This document shows, in pieces, positions 10,905-21,208 of a DNA stretch of 64,000 nt. Made by a program: the position numbers and the translations under genes. The stretch comes from an uncultured Ruminococcus sp. GTDB taxonomy: Bacteria; Bacillota; Clostridia; Oscillospirales; Ruminococcaceae. The notes beneath the pieces are model-generated. The model saw only the letters and a list, made by a program, of their open reading frames with translations. It did not search any database and was not told where the DNA came from. Each line of letters begins with the position of its first letter. Positions within the stretch are counted from its first letter, which is position 1. Where the stretch lies: NCBI GenBank assembly GCA_947178575.1, contig CAMWYX010000003.1:1-64000 (forward strand). The letters run 5' to 3'.

Positions 10905-10933
10905 TTGACAATTTTTAGACAATATGATATAAT
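10905..10933 (+). promoter_or_regulatory. Promoter of flotillin gene
   Basis: TTGACA - 17 nt - TATAAT. Confidence 0.8.
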
Positions 10934-10939
10934 AGTATC

Positions 10940-11045
10940 AGTATCATCAATGGGGTAGATGATACTCTGCACACCGCATTGTGCAGAAGTACAAGGTTCT
11001 GTGAACTCGGGTTCTCAGTTCCGCAGATTCAATGATATGGAGGAT
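10940..11045 (+). other. Structured 5' leader of flotillin mRNA (abutting hairpins), family unassigned
   Basis: Hairpin AGTATCATC-aatggggta-GATGATACT (10940-10966) abutting CTGCACA-ccgcat-TGTGCAG (10967-10986), then GAAC/GTTC-rich pairing before the GGAGG. Confidence 0.6.
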
Positions 11046-11051
11046 TTTTTT

Positions 11052-12539
11052 ATGGGAATTATTTTATCTCTGCCGGTTGTTGCCGCTATTGTTGCGGCTG
11101 TACTGCTTATAGTCATATTGTCTATGGGCTACATCAAAGCTCCGCCCGATACGGCATATATCATTTCGGGCTTAAGGAGAAAAATCGTAATAGGAAAGGC
11201 AAGTATACGTGTTCCGTTCTTTGAACGTGTCGACAAGCTGAAACTTCAGCTCATTGCCGTCGATGTAAAGACTTCGAGTGCCGTTCCTACTGCCGATTAC
11301 ATCAATATCAACGTTGACGCAAACGTAAATATCAAGGTAAGCAGTGACCCAGTACTTATAAAGCTCGGTGCTGAAAACTTTCTCAATAAAGAGCCTGCTT
11401 ACATAGCAAAAGTTGCCCGTGAGGTTCTTGAAGGCAATATGCGTGAAATCGTCGGACAGATGCCCCTTGAAGCAATGGTGAACGACAGAAAGGCTTTTGC
11501 GGAAAAGGTTCAGGAGAATGCAGCTCCCGACCTCAACAGAATGGGTCTTGAAATTGTTTCGTTCAACGTCCAGAATTTCACCGACGACCAGAATCTTATC
11601 GAAAATCTCGGTATAGACAACACCACAAAAATTCAGAAAAAAGCGGCTATCGCAAGAGCCGAGTCCGAAAAGGAAATAGAAATCGCAAAGGCACAGGCGA
11701 AAAAAGAAGCCAATGACGCACGGGTTCTCGCCGAAACCGAAATAGCACAGAAAAACAATCAGCTTGCAATAAAACAGGCTGAACTCAAAAAAGAATCGGA
11801 TACGCAAATGGCAATCGCAGACGCGGCTTACGAAATTCAGAAAGAAGAACAGAGACGCACAATAGAAATCACAAAGGCTAATGCAAATATCGCAGCCTCG
11901 GAAAAGGATATCGAACTCAAAACCCGTGAAGCCGAAGTAATGGAAAAATCCCTTGATGCCGAAGTAAAGAAAAAGGCCGAAGCAGAACGATATAAGGCTC
12001 AGCAGGAAGCAGATGCAAAACTTTATCAGCTTAAAAAAGAAGCCGAAGCCGACCGTTTCCAGCGTGAACAGGAAGCAGAAGCCCAGAAAGCAGAGGCAGA
12101 AGCTCAGAAATACGCCAAAATGCAGGAGGCGGAAGGTATCGCCGCCGTAGGTCAGGCGGAAGCCGATGCTATCAGGGCGAAAGGTCTCGCAGAAGCCGAA
12201 GGTATCAACGCTAAGGCGGAAGCAATGAAAAAATACGGCGAAGCAGCTGTACTGGAAATGTACTTCAAAGCCTTGCCCGATATTGTGAAAAATGCCGCTG
12301 CTCCGCTTGAAAACGTCGACAGAATCACAATGTACGGAGACGGAAATTCAAGCCGTATGGTAGGCGATATAATCAGTTCAACCACAAGAATTACGGACGG
12401 ACTTTCCGAAGCCACAGGCGTTGATATACGTGGGATTCTTTCGGGATTTCTTAATTCAAAAATGAATCCGGAAAAACCTTCCAGCAATGAAGATGCCGGA
12501 ATTATTCCGGAATCTTTCGAGGAAGTGCCTATAAAATAA
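11052..12539 (+). CDS. Flotillin family (SPFH domain) membrane scaffold protein
   Basis: N-terminal TM, SPFH domain, long Ala/Glu/Lys coiled coil (AEAEAQKYAKMQEAEGIAAVGQAEADAIRAKGLAEAEG). Start chosen at the ATG after GGAGG. Confidence 0.9.
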   Translation: MGIILSLPVVAAIVAAVLLIVILSMGYIKAPPDTAYIISGLRRKIVIGKASIRVPFFERVDKLKLQLIAVDVKTSSAVPTADYININVDANVNIKVSSDPVLIKLGAENFLNKEPAYIAKVAREVLEGNMREIVGQMPLEAMVNDRKAFAEKVQENAAPDLNRMGLEIVSFNVQNFTDDQNLIENLGIDNTTKIQKKAAIARAESEKEIEIAKAQAKKEANDARVLAETEIAQKNNQLAIKQAELKKESDTQMAIADAAYEIQKEEQRRTIEITKANANIAASEKDIELKTREAEVMEKSLDAEVKKKAEAERYKAQQEADAKLYQLKKEAEADRFQREQEAEAQKAEAEAQKYAKMQEAEGIAAVGQAEADAIRAKGLAEAEGINAKAEAMKKYGEAAVLEMYFKALPDIVKNAAAPLENVDRITMYGDGNSSRMVGDIISSTTRITDGLSEATGVDIRGILSGFLNSKMNPEKPSSNEDAGIIPESFEEVPIK

Positions 12540-12550
12540 TAATAATAAAT

Positions 12551-12585
12551 AACAGACAGTTATGCGGAACTGTCTGTTATTTTTT
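12551..12585 (+). terminator. Intrinsic terminator of flotillin gene
   Basis: AACAGACAGTT-ATGCGG-AACTGTCTGTT followed by ATTTTTTTA. Confidence 0.85.
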
Positions 12586-12650
12586 TATTTATAAAAAATT
12601 GACTTTTCAGAGCTTTCAGACGTATTACAGTTAAAGGGAGGTGAGAAATC

Positions 12651-13124
12651 TTGTCTGCAAAGGAACGGCTTGAAAATGCTATGGAGAAATACGGAGATAC
12701 AATTTTCAGAATATGTCTGCTGACATTGAAAAATTATGCCGATGCCGAAGATGCCACACAGGAAACTTTTATAATCTATTTCAGGAAATCCATGAGTTTT
12801 GAAAATTCCAGACACGAAAAAGCGTGGCTTATTTCCGTTGCTATGAACAAGTGCAGGGATATTTTAAGATTCAATAAACGTCACCGCACTGAACCGGAAG
12901 ATGTATTTTTATTTCTTGCCGATAAATCCGGTAAAGATACCGGGATTCTGGAAGCACTTGCGGAAGTTCCCGAAAAATTCAGAATTGTTCTGACACTGCA
13001 TTATATCGAGGGATATAAAGTAAACGAAATAGCACGGATTATCGGGAAATCGCCGTCGGCAGTCAAAATGCGTCTTTCAAAAGGTCGGGAACTTCTCCGG
13101 ACAATCTATGAACACAATTATTAA
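12651..13124 (+). CDS. RNA polymerase sigma factor, ECF-type sigma-70
   Basis: Region 2 (NYADAEDATQETFIIYFRKS) and region 4 (YIEGYKVNEIARIIGKSPSAVKMRLSKGRELLR); TTG start after GGGAGGTGAG. Confidence 0.9.
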   Translation: MSAKERLENAMEKYGDTIFRICLLTLKNYADAEDATQETFIIYFRKSMSFENSRHEKAWLISVAMNKCRDILRFNKRHRTEPEDVFLFLADKSGKDTGILEALAEVPEKFRIVLTLHYIEGYKVNEIARIIGKSPSAVKMRLSKGRELLRTIYEHNY

Positions 13125-13167
13125 ATAAGAAGACAGCGTTGACAATACAGAAAGGAGTTCATGAAAA

Positions 13168-14424
13168 ATGATTGAAAAGAAACTTAAAAAATCGGCGGAT
13201 AAAATCAGAATGTCCGCCGAACTGAAAGAACGTATTCTGAATGAATGCGGAAACGAAGATGTTCCGGAAGATGTTTCCGAAAATATCGGGGAACAGCATA
13301 TTTTCACGGTTGAACCGGAAAAATCACGCACGGCGTTCAGGATAATATCTTCTGTGGCGTGTGTAGCCGGTATATCCGGAATTGTTCTTTCCGGAATTTT
13401 CATAGGCGGAGGACAGTTTGCGGATATTCCGAACGATGAAAGCGAACTGACAGACACAACAGAGGAAAGTGAAGCCCTGCTTGTTTCTCCTGATGCGGAT
13501 AAACTTACAGACAGAACAGAAGAAAGTGAAATCATGACGGATATTCCGGAATCAGCCACGGAAGAAATCAGCAGTTATACGGAAGAACCGGAAAATAATA
13601 TTCCGTTTGCGGATTCGTCGGGGAATATAGTATTCAGCGGATTCCGGAATATTCCGCCCTACAATGAATCAACGGAAAATCTTCTTGACGAAGAAAAATC
13701 ACAGAATATCCGGAATATTCTTGCAGGGCTCGAATGGGAGGAGATAGATGTATCTGAATACAGTACGGCGTATTACGGAAATGTCGATACTATGAATTTT
13801 TATGCTCCTGATGATGAAAGACGATGTACGCTCTCAATAAATATGGACGGAAGCAATACGGCTATGTATTCTGAAGCATATATCTATCTGGGAGATGATA
13901 CGTTCCGTACAATTCCGCCTAAATATTACAGAGTTGATGCGGATAAAATATTCAGCGGAATGACAGAATATATTTATAATTTTTATAATAATTATCCGCC
14001 GTTCGGCTCGATATATAAGCAGACGGATAAAATTTACTGTTCATGCGATAAATACAACGGATATATTTCGGACGAAAATTTGCAGGCTTTAAGCCGTGCA
14101 TTTATCGGCTGGCAGTGGGATAATGAAGAAATCGTTGACGTTCCGATGCATGAGGAAACCGGAACACAGGCATTTGTTACATTTACTATGGACGGTATGC
14201 ATAATACCGATGAATATATCGTATATCCTGACGGAACGGTTGAATGGGTTGAGCGTCCATGGAATAATGAGTTAAGCGATTATGATTCCGAGATTATCCA
14301 CCGTTACTATGATGTTGACGGCGAGGACGACCCTAATCAGCCCACAGGCGGATTATGCCTGATGCTGAACAGAGTTATTACAGAAAATGTTTTAGGCGGA
14401 AGTATAGTTCAGAAATCATGGTAA
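13168..14424 (+). CDS. Putative membrane-anchored anti-sigma factor
   Basis: Immediately downstream of ECF sigma; ~50 aa N-terminal cytosolic segment, one TM (IISSVACVAGISGIVLSGIFIGG), acidic Thr/Glu linker and extracytoplasmic domain. Confidence 0.65.
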   Translation: MIEKKLKKSADKIRMSAELKERILNECGNEDVPEDVSENIGEQHIFTVEPEKSRTAFRIISSVACVAGISGIVLSGIFIGGGQFADIPNDESELTDTTEESEALLVSPDADKLTDRTEESEIMTDIPESATEEISSYTEEPENNIPFADSSGNIVFSGFRNIPPYNESTENLLDEEKSQNIRNILAGLEWEEIDVSEYSTAYYGNVDTMNFYAPDDERRCTLSINMDGSNTAMYSEAYIYLGDDTFRTIPPKYYRVDADKIFSGMTEYIYNFYNNYPPFGSIYKQTDKIYCSCDKYNGYISDENLQALSRAFIGWQWDNEEIVDVPMHEETGTQAFVTFTMDGMHNTDEYIVYPDGTVEWVERPWNNELSDYDSEIIHRYYDVDGEDDPNQPTGGLCLMLNRVITENVLGGSIVQKSW

Positions 14425-14430
14425 AAAAAG

Positions 14431-14463
14431 GCTGACTGAAAATAAATTCAGTCAGCTGTTTTT
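14431..14463. terminator. Bidirectional terminator between anti-sigma and AI-2E genes
   Basis: GCTGACTGAA-AATAAA-TTCAGTCAGC followed by TGTTTTTTT; convergent genes. Confidence 0.85.
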
Positions 14464-15753
14464 TTATTCTTTATCCTGATTTTTGTTCTGATTTTTATTC
14501 TGATTTTTATTTTTCATTTTTTTCTGGATTTTCCGGCTTACGTTTTCGGCAACCGGTTCGGGAGTGTAGTCGGCAGTAACAGTTGACATCTCCTTGTTTT
14601 CGAGAAGGTAGGAAATAAATTCACTGGTTAGCGAATATCCCACGGCAAATATCGGAACTCCGAGAATCATTCCGCCGAATCCGAAAAGTCCTCCGCCGAC
14701 GAGAATCGCAAACAATACCCAGAATGCGGATATACCGGTTGACTGACCGAGAATTTTAGGCCCTATGATATTTCCGTCAAGCTGTTGTATTATCAGTATG
14801 AGGATAACGAATGGTATGACCTGTTTCGGCGATGATACAAGCAGAAGTATTGCACTTGGTACAGCTCCGAAAAACGGTCCGAAGAACGGGATAATATTTG
14901 TAACTCCGACTATTACCGATATGAGAACGACGAAATTGAGTTTCATAACAGTCATGCAGATAAAGCAGAGACAGCCGATAATAAGTGAATCGATTAATTT
15001 TCCTGATATGAAACCGCTTATCGAATCGTTAATCTGTGAGCATATTCTGAAAAAAGTGGGAGTTCTTTTTTTCGGGAGCAGGGCGCAGAAGAATTTTTTA
15101 AGCTGTGCCTGAAAATGTTCTTTATCGAAAAGAAAATATATAGCGACTATGATTCCTATGAAGAAATCTTTCAGGGATACAAGGAAACTAAGTGTTCCGT
15201 CGGTAATTTTCATCATAATATCGCCGACTTTCGGGACGATATTATTTATAAATTCCATGATTGTTTTTTCTATGTTGTTTATCTGTGCGTTTACCTGATG
15301 CAGGAGTTCGGGATATTTTTCAAGAATAGCGTCAATCCAGTTCTGAAAGTTATTGATGTATGTGCTGATATTGTTTATAATTCCGGTGATACTTTCGACT
15401 ACCTGAGGCAGAATAATAGCGGCAACAGCAGATATGCACGCAAGAAAAATCATCATTGAAAGTGTAAGTGTTATTATCCGGTTGAGTTTAGGGTGGGGCT
15501 TGTTTTTTTCTGTTATTTTTTTTATGCGTTTTTCGAGCCACATCATTATCGGATTAACGAGATACGATATTACCAGACCCCACAGCACAGGAGCTATAAT
15601 ATCAAGGAACTGATTTACATAGTCGCCGATTATGGTAAAATTGAAAATTATTCCGTACACAATCAGGCAGGCGGAAAAGGTAATTACAGTATATACAGAT
15701 ACTGTGTTATATTTTGTATTCCAGCGTATTTTCACTTCTATCACCTGTTTCAA
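14464..15753 (-). CDS. AI-2E family transporter (YdbI/PerM-like)
   Basis: Multi-TM protein with VGVTNIIPFFGPFFGAVPSAILLL and GFGGMILGVPIFAVGYSL motifs. Confidence 0.9.
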   Translation of the reverse strand: MKQVIEVKIRWNTKYNTVSVYTVITFSACLIVYGIIFNFTIIGDYVNQFLDIIAPVLWGLVISYLVNPIMMWLEKRIKKITEKNKPHPKLNRIITLTLSMMIFLACISAVAAIILPQVVESITGIINNISTYINNFQNWIDAILEKYPELLHQVNAQINNIEKTIMEFINNIVPKVGDIMMKITDGTLSFLVSLKDFFIGIIVAIYFLFDKEHFQAQLKKFFCALLPKKRTPTFFRICSQINDSISGFISGKLIDSLIIGCLCFICMTVMKLNFVVLISVIVGVTNIIPFFGPFFGAVPSAILLLVSSPKQVIPFVILILIIQQLDGNIIGPKILGQSTGISAFWVLFAILVGGGLFGFGGMILGVPIFAVGYSLTSEFISYLLENKEMSTVTADYTPEPVAENVSRKIQKKMKNKNQNKNQNKNQDKE

Positions 15754-15867
15754 GATTAATACAAATATTATAACATCATTTTTTTACAAATGCAATAGAA
15801 AATCAGAAGATAAATTAATTTTCAAAATACTATCACAATACCTTATTAAAATTTATTTTTGCGGTTA

Positions 15868-15896
15868 TTGCAATTTCTGATTTGATGTGATATAAT
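15868..15896 (+). promoter_or_regulatory. Promoter of queuosine precursor operon
   Basis: TTGCAA - 17 nt - TATAAT; about 30 nt to the queD ATG. Confidence 0.75.
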
Positions 15897-15926
15897 AATA
15901 TGGATATTATACAGAGGAGATGGATT

Positions 15927-16364
15927 ATGTACTATTTAAAAACAACAGCTTCATTTGATTCTGCACATTTTCTTGCCGGATACAGCGGAAAATGCAGGAA
16001 TATTCACGGTCACCGCTGGAACGTCGAGGTATGCGTATGCGGTGAGGAACTTCAGGAATCCGGCGAAAAACGTGGAATGATAGTGGATTTCGGAGACCTT
16101 AAAAAAGCGGTCCGGAATATTGCGGACAATCTTGACCACGCACTCATATACGAAAAAAACAGTCTTAAACCGTCTACTGTTATGGCACTTGAAAGCGAGG
16201 ATTTCCGGCTTGTTGAAGTTGATTTCCGCCCGACCGCTGAAAATTTTGCCTGCTATTTCTGCGAACTTCTTTCGCTTGACGGATTTAATATAAGTTCTGT
16301 TGCTGTATACGAAACGCCGGAAAACTGTGCAGTATACGAAGCAGGACGTTCAGACGGGGAATAA
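15927..16364 (+). CDS. queD: 6-carboxytetrahydropterin synthase
   Basis: SFDSAHFLAGYSGKCRNIHGHRWNVEV, LDHALIYE, VYETPENCAVY; operon with queE/C/F. Start at ATG 15927 after GAGGAGA. Confidence 0.94.
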   Translation: MYYLKTTASFDSAHFLAGYSGKCRNIHGHRWNVEVCVCGEELQESGEKRGMIVDFGDLKKAVRNIADNLDHALIYEKNSLKPSTVMALESEDFRLVEVDFRPTAENFACYFCELLSLDGFNISSVAVYETPENCAVYEAGRSDGE

Positions 16365-16367
16365 ATC

Positions 16368-17030
16368 ATGAAATATCCGGTAGTTGAAAGATTCGTAAGT
16401 ATCAACGGTGAAAGCACACGAGCCGGAGAACTTGCGGTGTTTATAAGATTCAGGAAATGCAATATGAAATGTACATACTGCGATACAACATGGGCGAATG
16501 ATGAAAGTGCATCGGCGGAGATGATGACAGCCGAAGAAATCGCCGGATACGTCAGCGGTACGGGAATACGCAATGTCACGCTTACAGGCGGAGAGCCTCT
16601 TTTGCAGAGCGAATTGAACATACTCACAGAAATGCTTATCCGTCAGGGAAACCGTGTCGAAATAGAAACAAACGGCAGTATATCGATTAAAGAACTCAGC
16701 GAGCAGGAATACAGACCGGTATTCACTCTTGACTATAAACTTCCGGCAAGCGGTATGGAAAATAATATGCTTACAGATAATTATGAATATCTTGATTCGG
16801 AAGATACCGTAAAATTTGTTGCCGGAAGCAGATACGACCTTGAGCGTACAGCGGAAATAATAGAAAAATATAATCTTTCCGCAAAATGTCATGTTTATAT
16901 AAGTCCTGTTTTCGGAATGATAGAACTGGCAGAAATAGTAAATTTCATGGCGGAAAAGAAACTCAACGGCGTGAGATTACAGTTGCAGATGCACAAATTT
17001 ATATGGAATCCTGATAAAAGGGGTGTATGA
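16368..17030 (+). CDS. queE: 7-carboxy-7-deazaguanine synthase (radical SAM)
   Basis: FRKCNMKCTYCDTTWAND radical-SAM cluster motif, TGGEPLLQ. Confidence 0.95.
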   Translation: MKYPVVERFVSINGESTRAGELAVFIRFRKCNMKCTYCDTTWANDESASAEMMTAEEIAGYVSGTGIRNVTLTGGEPLLQSELNILTEMLIRQGNRVEIETNGSISIKELSEQEYRPVFTLDYKLPASGMENNMLTDNYEYLDSEDTVKFVAGSRYDLERTAEIIEKYNLSAKCHVYISPVFGMIELAEIVNFMAEKKLNGVRLQLQMHKFIWNPDKRGV

Positions 17031-17031
17031 T

Positions 17032-17592
17032 ATGGACAGAGAAGCTATTGAGTTTCATATACGGGGACTTCTTGAAGCAATAGGCGAAAATCCCGACAGA
17101 GAGGGACTTATTGAAACGCCGAAGCGTGTTGCAGGTATGCTTGAAGAAGTTCTGGAGGGTACGGCATATACAAATCATGAAATTGCACAGATGTTCGGAA
17201 AGACGTTCTCCGCCGAAGATACAGGCGTACAGGAAGCCGTTGTGATGAAAGATATAACAGTATTCAGTTACTGTGAACATCATCTTGCATTAATGTACGA
17301 TATGACGGTAAATGTTGCATATATTCCGCACGGCAGAGTTCTGGGGCTCAGTAAAATCGCACGCATATGCGATATGGCGGCGAAACGTCTGCAATTGCAG
17401 GAACGCCTCGGACGTGACATTGCGGAAATTATATCGGAAGCATCAGGTTCTGAGGACGTTGGCGTAAAGATAGTGGGTTCTCACAGCTGTATGACGGCAC
17501 GTGGAATCCGCAATCCGTCCGCACGTACAGAGACAAAAACCTTTATCGGAGCATTCAGAAATAACAGAGATTTGCAGAATTTACTTGACTGA
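17032..17592 (+). CDS. folE: GTP cyclohydrolase I
   Basis: ENPDREGLIETPKRVAGM, CEHHLALMYDMTVNVAYIPHGRVLGLSKIARI. Confidence 0.96.
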   Translation: MDREAIEFHIRGLLEAIGENPDREGLIETPKRVAGMLEEVLEGTAYTNHEIAQMFGKTFSAEDTGVQEAVVMKDITVFSYCEHHLALMYDMTVNVAYIPHGRVLGLSKIARICDMAAKRLQLQERLGRDIAEIISEASGSEDVGVKIVGSHSCMTARGIRNPSARTETKTFIGAFRNNRDLQNLLD

Positions 17593-17602
17593 GGTGAAAA
17601 TT

Positions 17603-18298
17603 ATGGAGAATATAAAAGCGTTGGTATTATTCAGCGGAGGAGTTGACAGCACGACTTGTCTCGGAATGGCTGTAGACCGGTACGGAGCAGAAAATGTTAT
17701 AGCTCTTTCCGTATATTATGGGCAGAAGCACGACAAGGAAATCAAGTCGGCGGAAAAAATCTCACAGTATTACGGAGTAATATGGAAGACTCTTGACCTT
17801 ACCACGATTTTTGCAGATTCGGACTGCTCACTTCTTAACAGTTCGGAAAGGGATATTCCGCAGGAGAGCTATGCGGAACAGCTTTCAGAAACAGGCGGAA
17901 AACCGGTTTCAACATACGTGCCGTTCAGGAACGGATTATTTATAGCATCTGCGGCGAGCATTGCTCTTTCCAATGAATGCAGTGTGATATATTACGGAGC
18001 TCACAGTGATGATGCGGCAGGAAATGCTTATCCCGATTGCAGTGAATCATTCAATAAGGCAATGAATGATGCAGTTTATATCGGAAGCGGAGAACAGCTC
18101 CGGATTGTTGCACCTTTCGTGGAAATGACAAAGGCTGATATTGTAAAAAAAGGTCTTGAACTCAGTGTTCCGTATGAGCTGACGTGGAGCTGTTACGAGG
18201 GCGGAGACAAGCCGTGCGGAGTATGCGGAACGTGCCGTGACAGAATAAAAGCATTTGAATTAAACAACGTTTCCGACCCACTTATGAAAGGAATCTGA
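17603..18298 (+). CDS. queC: 7-cyano-7-deazaguanine synthase
   Basis: [18 protein letters not shown]-loop, [42 protein letters not shown]. Confidence 0.96.
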   Translation: MENIKALVLFSGGVDSTTCLGMAVDRYGAENVIALSVYYGQKHDKEIKSAEKISQYYGVIWKTLDLTTIFADSDCSLLNSSERDIPQESYAEQLSETGGKPVSTYVPFRNGLFIASAASIALSNECSVIYYGAHSDDAAGNAYPDCSESFNKAMNDAVYIGSGEQLRIVAPFVEMTKADIVKKGLELSVPYELTWSCYEGGDKPCGVCGTCRDRIKAFELNNVSDPLMKGI

Positions 18299-18299
18299 C

Positions 18300-18791
18300 A
18301 TGAGAGAAAAAAATGAAATGGGAGATATTACTCTTTTAGGAAATCAGAACACAAAATATCCGTCTGATTACAATCCCAATGTACTGGAAACTTTTGATAA
18401 TAAACACCCCGACAGGGATTATTTTGTAAAATTCAACTGTCCGGAGTTCACAAGTCTTTGTCCGATTACGGGACAGCCGGATTTTGCCACGATTTACATA
18501 TCATACGTACCGTCGGTAAAAATGGTTGAAAGCAAATCGCTGAAACTGTATCTTTTCAGTTTCCGCAATCACGGCGATTTTCATGAAGACTGTGTAAATA
18601 TAATCATGAATGATTTAATTAAACTTATGAATCCGAAATATATAGAAGTATGGGGAAAATTCCTCCCACGTGGAGGAATTTCAATTGACCCGTACTGCAA
18701 TTACGGTCAGTCCGGAACAAAATGGGAACAGGTTGCATGGGACAGGCTTTCACATCATGATATATATCCGGAATCCATTAATAACCGCTGA
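18300..18791 (+). CDS. queF: NADPH-dependent 7-cyano-7-deazaguanine reductase
   Basis: [52 protein letters not shown]. Confidence 0.96.
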   Translation: MREKNEMGDITLLGNQNTKYPSDYNPNVLETFDNKHPDRDYFVKFNCPEFTSLCPITGQPDFATIYISYVPSVKMVESKSLKLYLFSFRNHGDFHEDCVNIIMNDLIKLMNPKYIEVWGKFLPRGGISIDPYCNYGQSGTKWEQVAWDRLSHHDIYPESINNR

Positions 18792-18852
18792 ATATTAATC
18801 TGATACACGCACATACTATTTTTGTGAAATTCAACAGAAAGGAGTGCGTGTT

Positions 18853-19032
18853 GTGGATAATTTTAATATGCCCGTGAGCTTCGGAATGGCACTTGCAGTC
18901 AATCCGGAAGCAAAGCAGAAATTTTCAATGCTTCCCGACGAAAAGAAATGGCAGATAGTCAGCGGAACTCATGCAGTGGAATCCCGTGAGCAAATGCGCC
19001 GGTATGTCGAGAATATCATAACAGCTTATTAA
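18853..19032 (+). CDS. Small conserved-looking protein, YdeI/OmpD-associated C-terminus-like
   Basis: GTG start after AAAGGAG; 59 aa VDNFNMPVSFGMALAVNPEAKQKFSMLPDEKKWQIVSGTHAVESREQMRRYVENIITAY. Confidence 0.6.
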   Translation: MDNFNMPVSFGMALAVNPEAKQKFSMLPDEKKWQIVSGTHAVESREQMRRYVENIITAY

Positions 19033-19040
19033 TCCGCAAA

Positions 19041-19082
19041 AAAGGCATCACTCTGCATTTCTGCAAGGTGATGCCTTTGATT
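19041..19082. terminator. Bidirectional terminator between small protein gene and GS-III
   Basis: AAAGGCATCAC...GTGATGCCTTT with flanking A and T tracts; convergent genes. Confidence 0.8.
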
Positions 19083-19117
19083 TTCGGCATTAATTCTGAA
19101 TTATAACATTTAATTAT

Positions 19118-21208
19118 TTAAACATTATAGATTATTTCCGAATATGTCGGAATCGGATAGAATCTGCTGGGCATATTTATTTCTATTTCATCGGCGATAC
19201 TACGCATTATATTCATTTCTGCGAGAACGTAGTCGTGGAAAAATTCCGCCTGTTTCTGAATATTTTCAATAGTACAGGCATCGGCGACTATTTTTTCAAG
19301 GCGTTCGATTGAATCATAGAAAGCATCGGCGAGGGAATTAAGTTTGCCGGCGATTTTTTCCTCTGTTTTTGAGGTCATGCCGATTGATTTTTTATTTGCG
19401 ATTGATTTGCAGAGAGTATCAAGATATTCAAGAGCAGCCGGAAGAAGCTGACGGCGAGCCATTTCAATCATGGTACGTGCTTCAATACGACGTGTTTTTG
19501 AATATTTTTCGAGATGTATTTCTGTACGTGCGGTCAGTTCGTCACGGTTGAATATTCCGAATTTGCGGAGTATACGGAGATTTTTTTCATCTGTGTAGTG
19601 GGGCATACAGTCCACGACAGAAGGATAGTTCGGGAGTCCACGTTTTGCGGCTTCGATTACCCATTCATTTGAATATCCGTCGCCGTTGAATATAATACGT
19701 CTGTGTTCTCTGAGGACTTCTTTGAGGAGATTTTTTACTTCGGATTCAAAGCAGTCGCTTTCTCTGAGGGGTTCAAGACGGTCAGCGAACCAGCTGAGTT
19801 CCTCCGCCACGATTGTATTGAGGAGAGCATTGGGACAGCCTATATTATCGGACGAACCCACCATGCGGAACTCAAATCTGTTTCCGGTAAAGGCAAAAGG
19901 AGATGTACGGTTTCTGTCGGTGGAATCTTTCGGGAATGATGGAAGTGCATTTACTCCGATTTCAAAAGAATGTGCCTGAGTTTTATATACACCGTCCTCC
20001 TCGATTGCTTTGAGAACTGTATCGAGTTCTTCGCCGAGGAACATTGAAATTATAGCAGGCGGAGCTTCATCAGCACCGAGTCTGTGGTCATTTCCGGCGG
20101 AAGCGGCGGAAAGACGCATAAGGTCGGAATATTCATCAACGCCCTTTATGAGTGCACAGAGTATAGTCAGAAACTGGAGATTTTCGATAGGCGTATCCCC
20201 TGGGTCGAGGAGATTCTGACCGTCATTTGTTGACATTGACCAGTTGTTATGTTTTCCCGAGCCGTTTATGCCCTCGAACGGTTTTTCATGGAGGAGACAG
20301 ACGAGATTATGCCGGAGTGCGACTTTTTCCATAACTTCCATAGTGAGTTCGTTTTGGTCTGCTCCGAGGTTTGAAGTGGTGAAGATAGGAGCCATTTCAT
20401 GCTGTGCCGGAGCGACTTCGTTATGTTTTGTTTTGGAGTATATACCCAGTTTCCAGAGTTCTTCATCGAGGTCTGCCATATATGCAGCGATTCTCGGTTT
20501 AAGGTTTGCAAAATACTGGTCGTCGAGTTCCTGACCTTTCGGGGGTTTTGCTCCGAAAAGCGTGCGTCCGGTAAGAACGAGGTCTTCACGCTGGTCATAT
20601 TTTTCTTTATCGATAAGGAAATATTCCTGTTCTGCTCCGACCGTTGAGGTTACACGGGTTACATTTTCATTGCCGAAGAGTTTGAGGAATCTTACAGCCG
20701 AACGGCTGAGAGCGTCCATTGAACGCAGAAGCGGAGTTTTTTTATCGAGGGTTTCGCCGGTATAAGATACGAAAACAGTCGGGATATACAGACTTCCCTC
20801 TTTTACGAAGCAGTATGAAGTCGGGTCCCACGCTGTGTATCCTCTTGCGGAGCTGGTACGCCGGAGACCTCCGGACGGGAATGACGAAGCATCGGGTTCG
20901 CCCTTGATTAGGGCTTTTCCGGAAAATTCCATAAGGGCAGTGCCGTCTTTTCCGGTACTGATGAAAGAATCGTGTTTTTCGGCGGTAGTTCCGGTCATTG
21001 GCTGAAACCAGTGTGTGTAGTGGGTCGCACCTTTTTCTATTGCCCAGTCTTTTATTGCGGTTGCGATAACGTCGGCTGTTTCGAGGTCGAGCGGTTCGCT
21101 CTTTTCCATTGTACGTCTGAGTTTCTTATAGATATTTTTCGGCAGTTTTTCTTTCATAACGGATTCGTTGAATACGTTACAGCCGAAAATTTCAGGAATA
21201 TTAACCAT
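19118..21208 (-). CDS. glnN: Glutamine synthetase type III
   Basis: 696 aa; GS-III motifs ([73 protein letters not shown]). Confidence 0.95.
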   Translation of the reverse strand: MVNIPEIFGCNVFNESVMKEKLPKNIYKKLRRTMEKSEPLDLETADVIATAIKDWAIEKGATHYTHWFQPMTGTTAEKHDSFISTGKDGTALMEFSGKALIKGEPDASSFPSGGLRRTSSARGYTAWDPTSYCFVKEGSLYIPTVFVSYTGETLDKKTPLLRSMDALSRSAVRFLKLFGNENVTRVTSTVGAEQEYFLIDKEKYDQREDLVLTGRTLFGAKPPKGQELDDQYFANLKPRIAAYMADLDEELWKLGIYSKTKHNEVAPAQHEMAPIFTTSNLGADQNELTMEVMEKVALRHNLVCLLHEKPFEGINGSGKHNNWSMSTNDGQNLLDPGDTPIENLQFLTILCALIKGVDEYSDLMRLSAASAGNDHRLGADEAPPAIISMFLGEELDTVLKAIEEDGVYKTQAHSFEIGVNALPSFPKDSTDRNRTSPFAFTGNRFEFRMVGSSDNIGCPNALLNTIVAEELSWFADRLEPLRESDCFESEVKNLLKEVLREHRRIIFNGDGYSNEWVIEAAKRGLPNYPSVVDCMPHYTDEKNLRILRKFGIFNRDELTARTEIHLEKYSKTRRIEARTMIEMARRQLLPAALEYLDTLCKSIANKKSIGMTSKTEEKIAGKLNSLADAFYDSIERLEKIVADACTIENIQKQAEFFHDYVLAEMNIMRSIADEIEINMPSRFYPIPTYSEIIYNV

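Noticed and set aside
15780-15926. preQ1 riboswitch upstream of queD
   Set aside because: No aptamer-like sequence and the promoter sits too close to the start codon.
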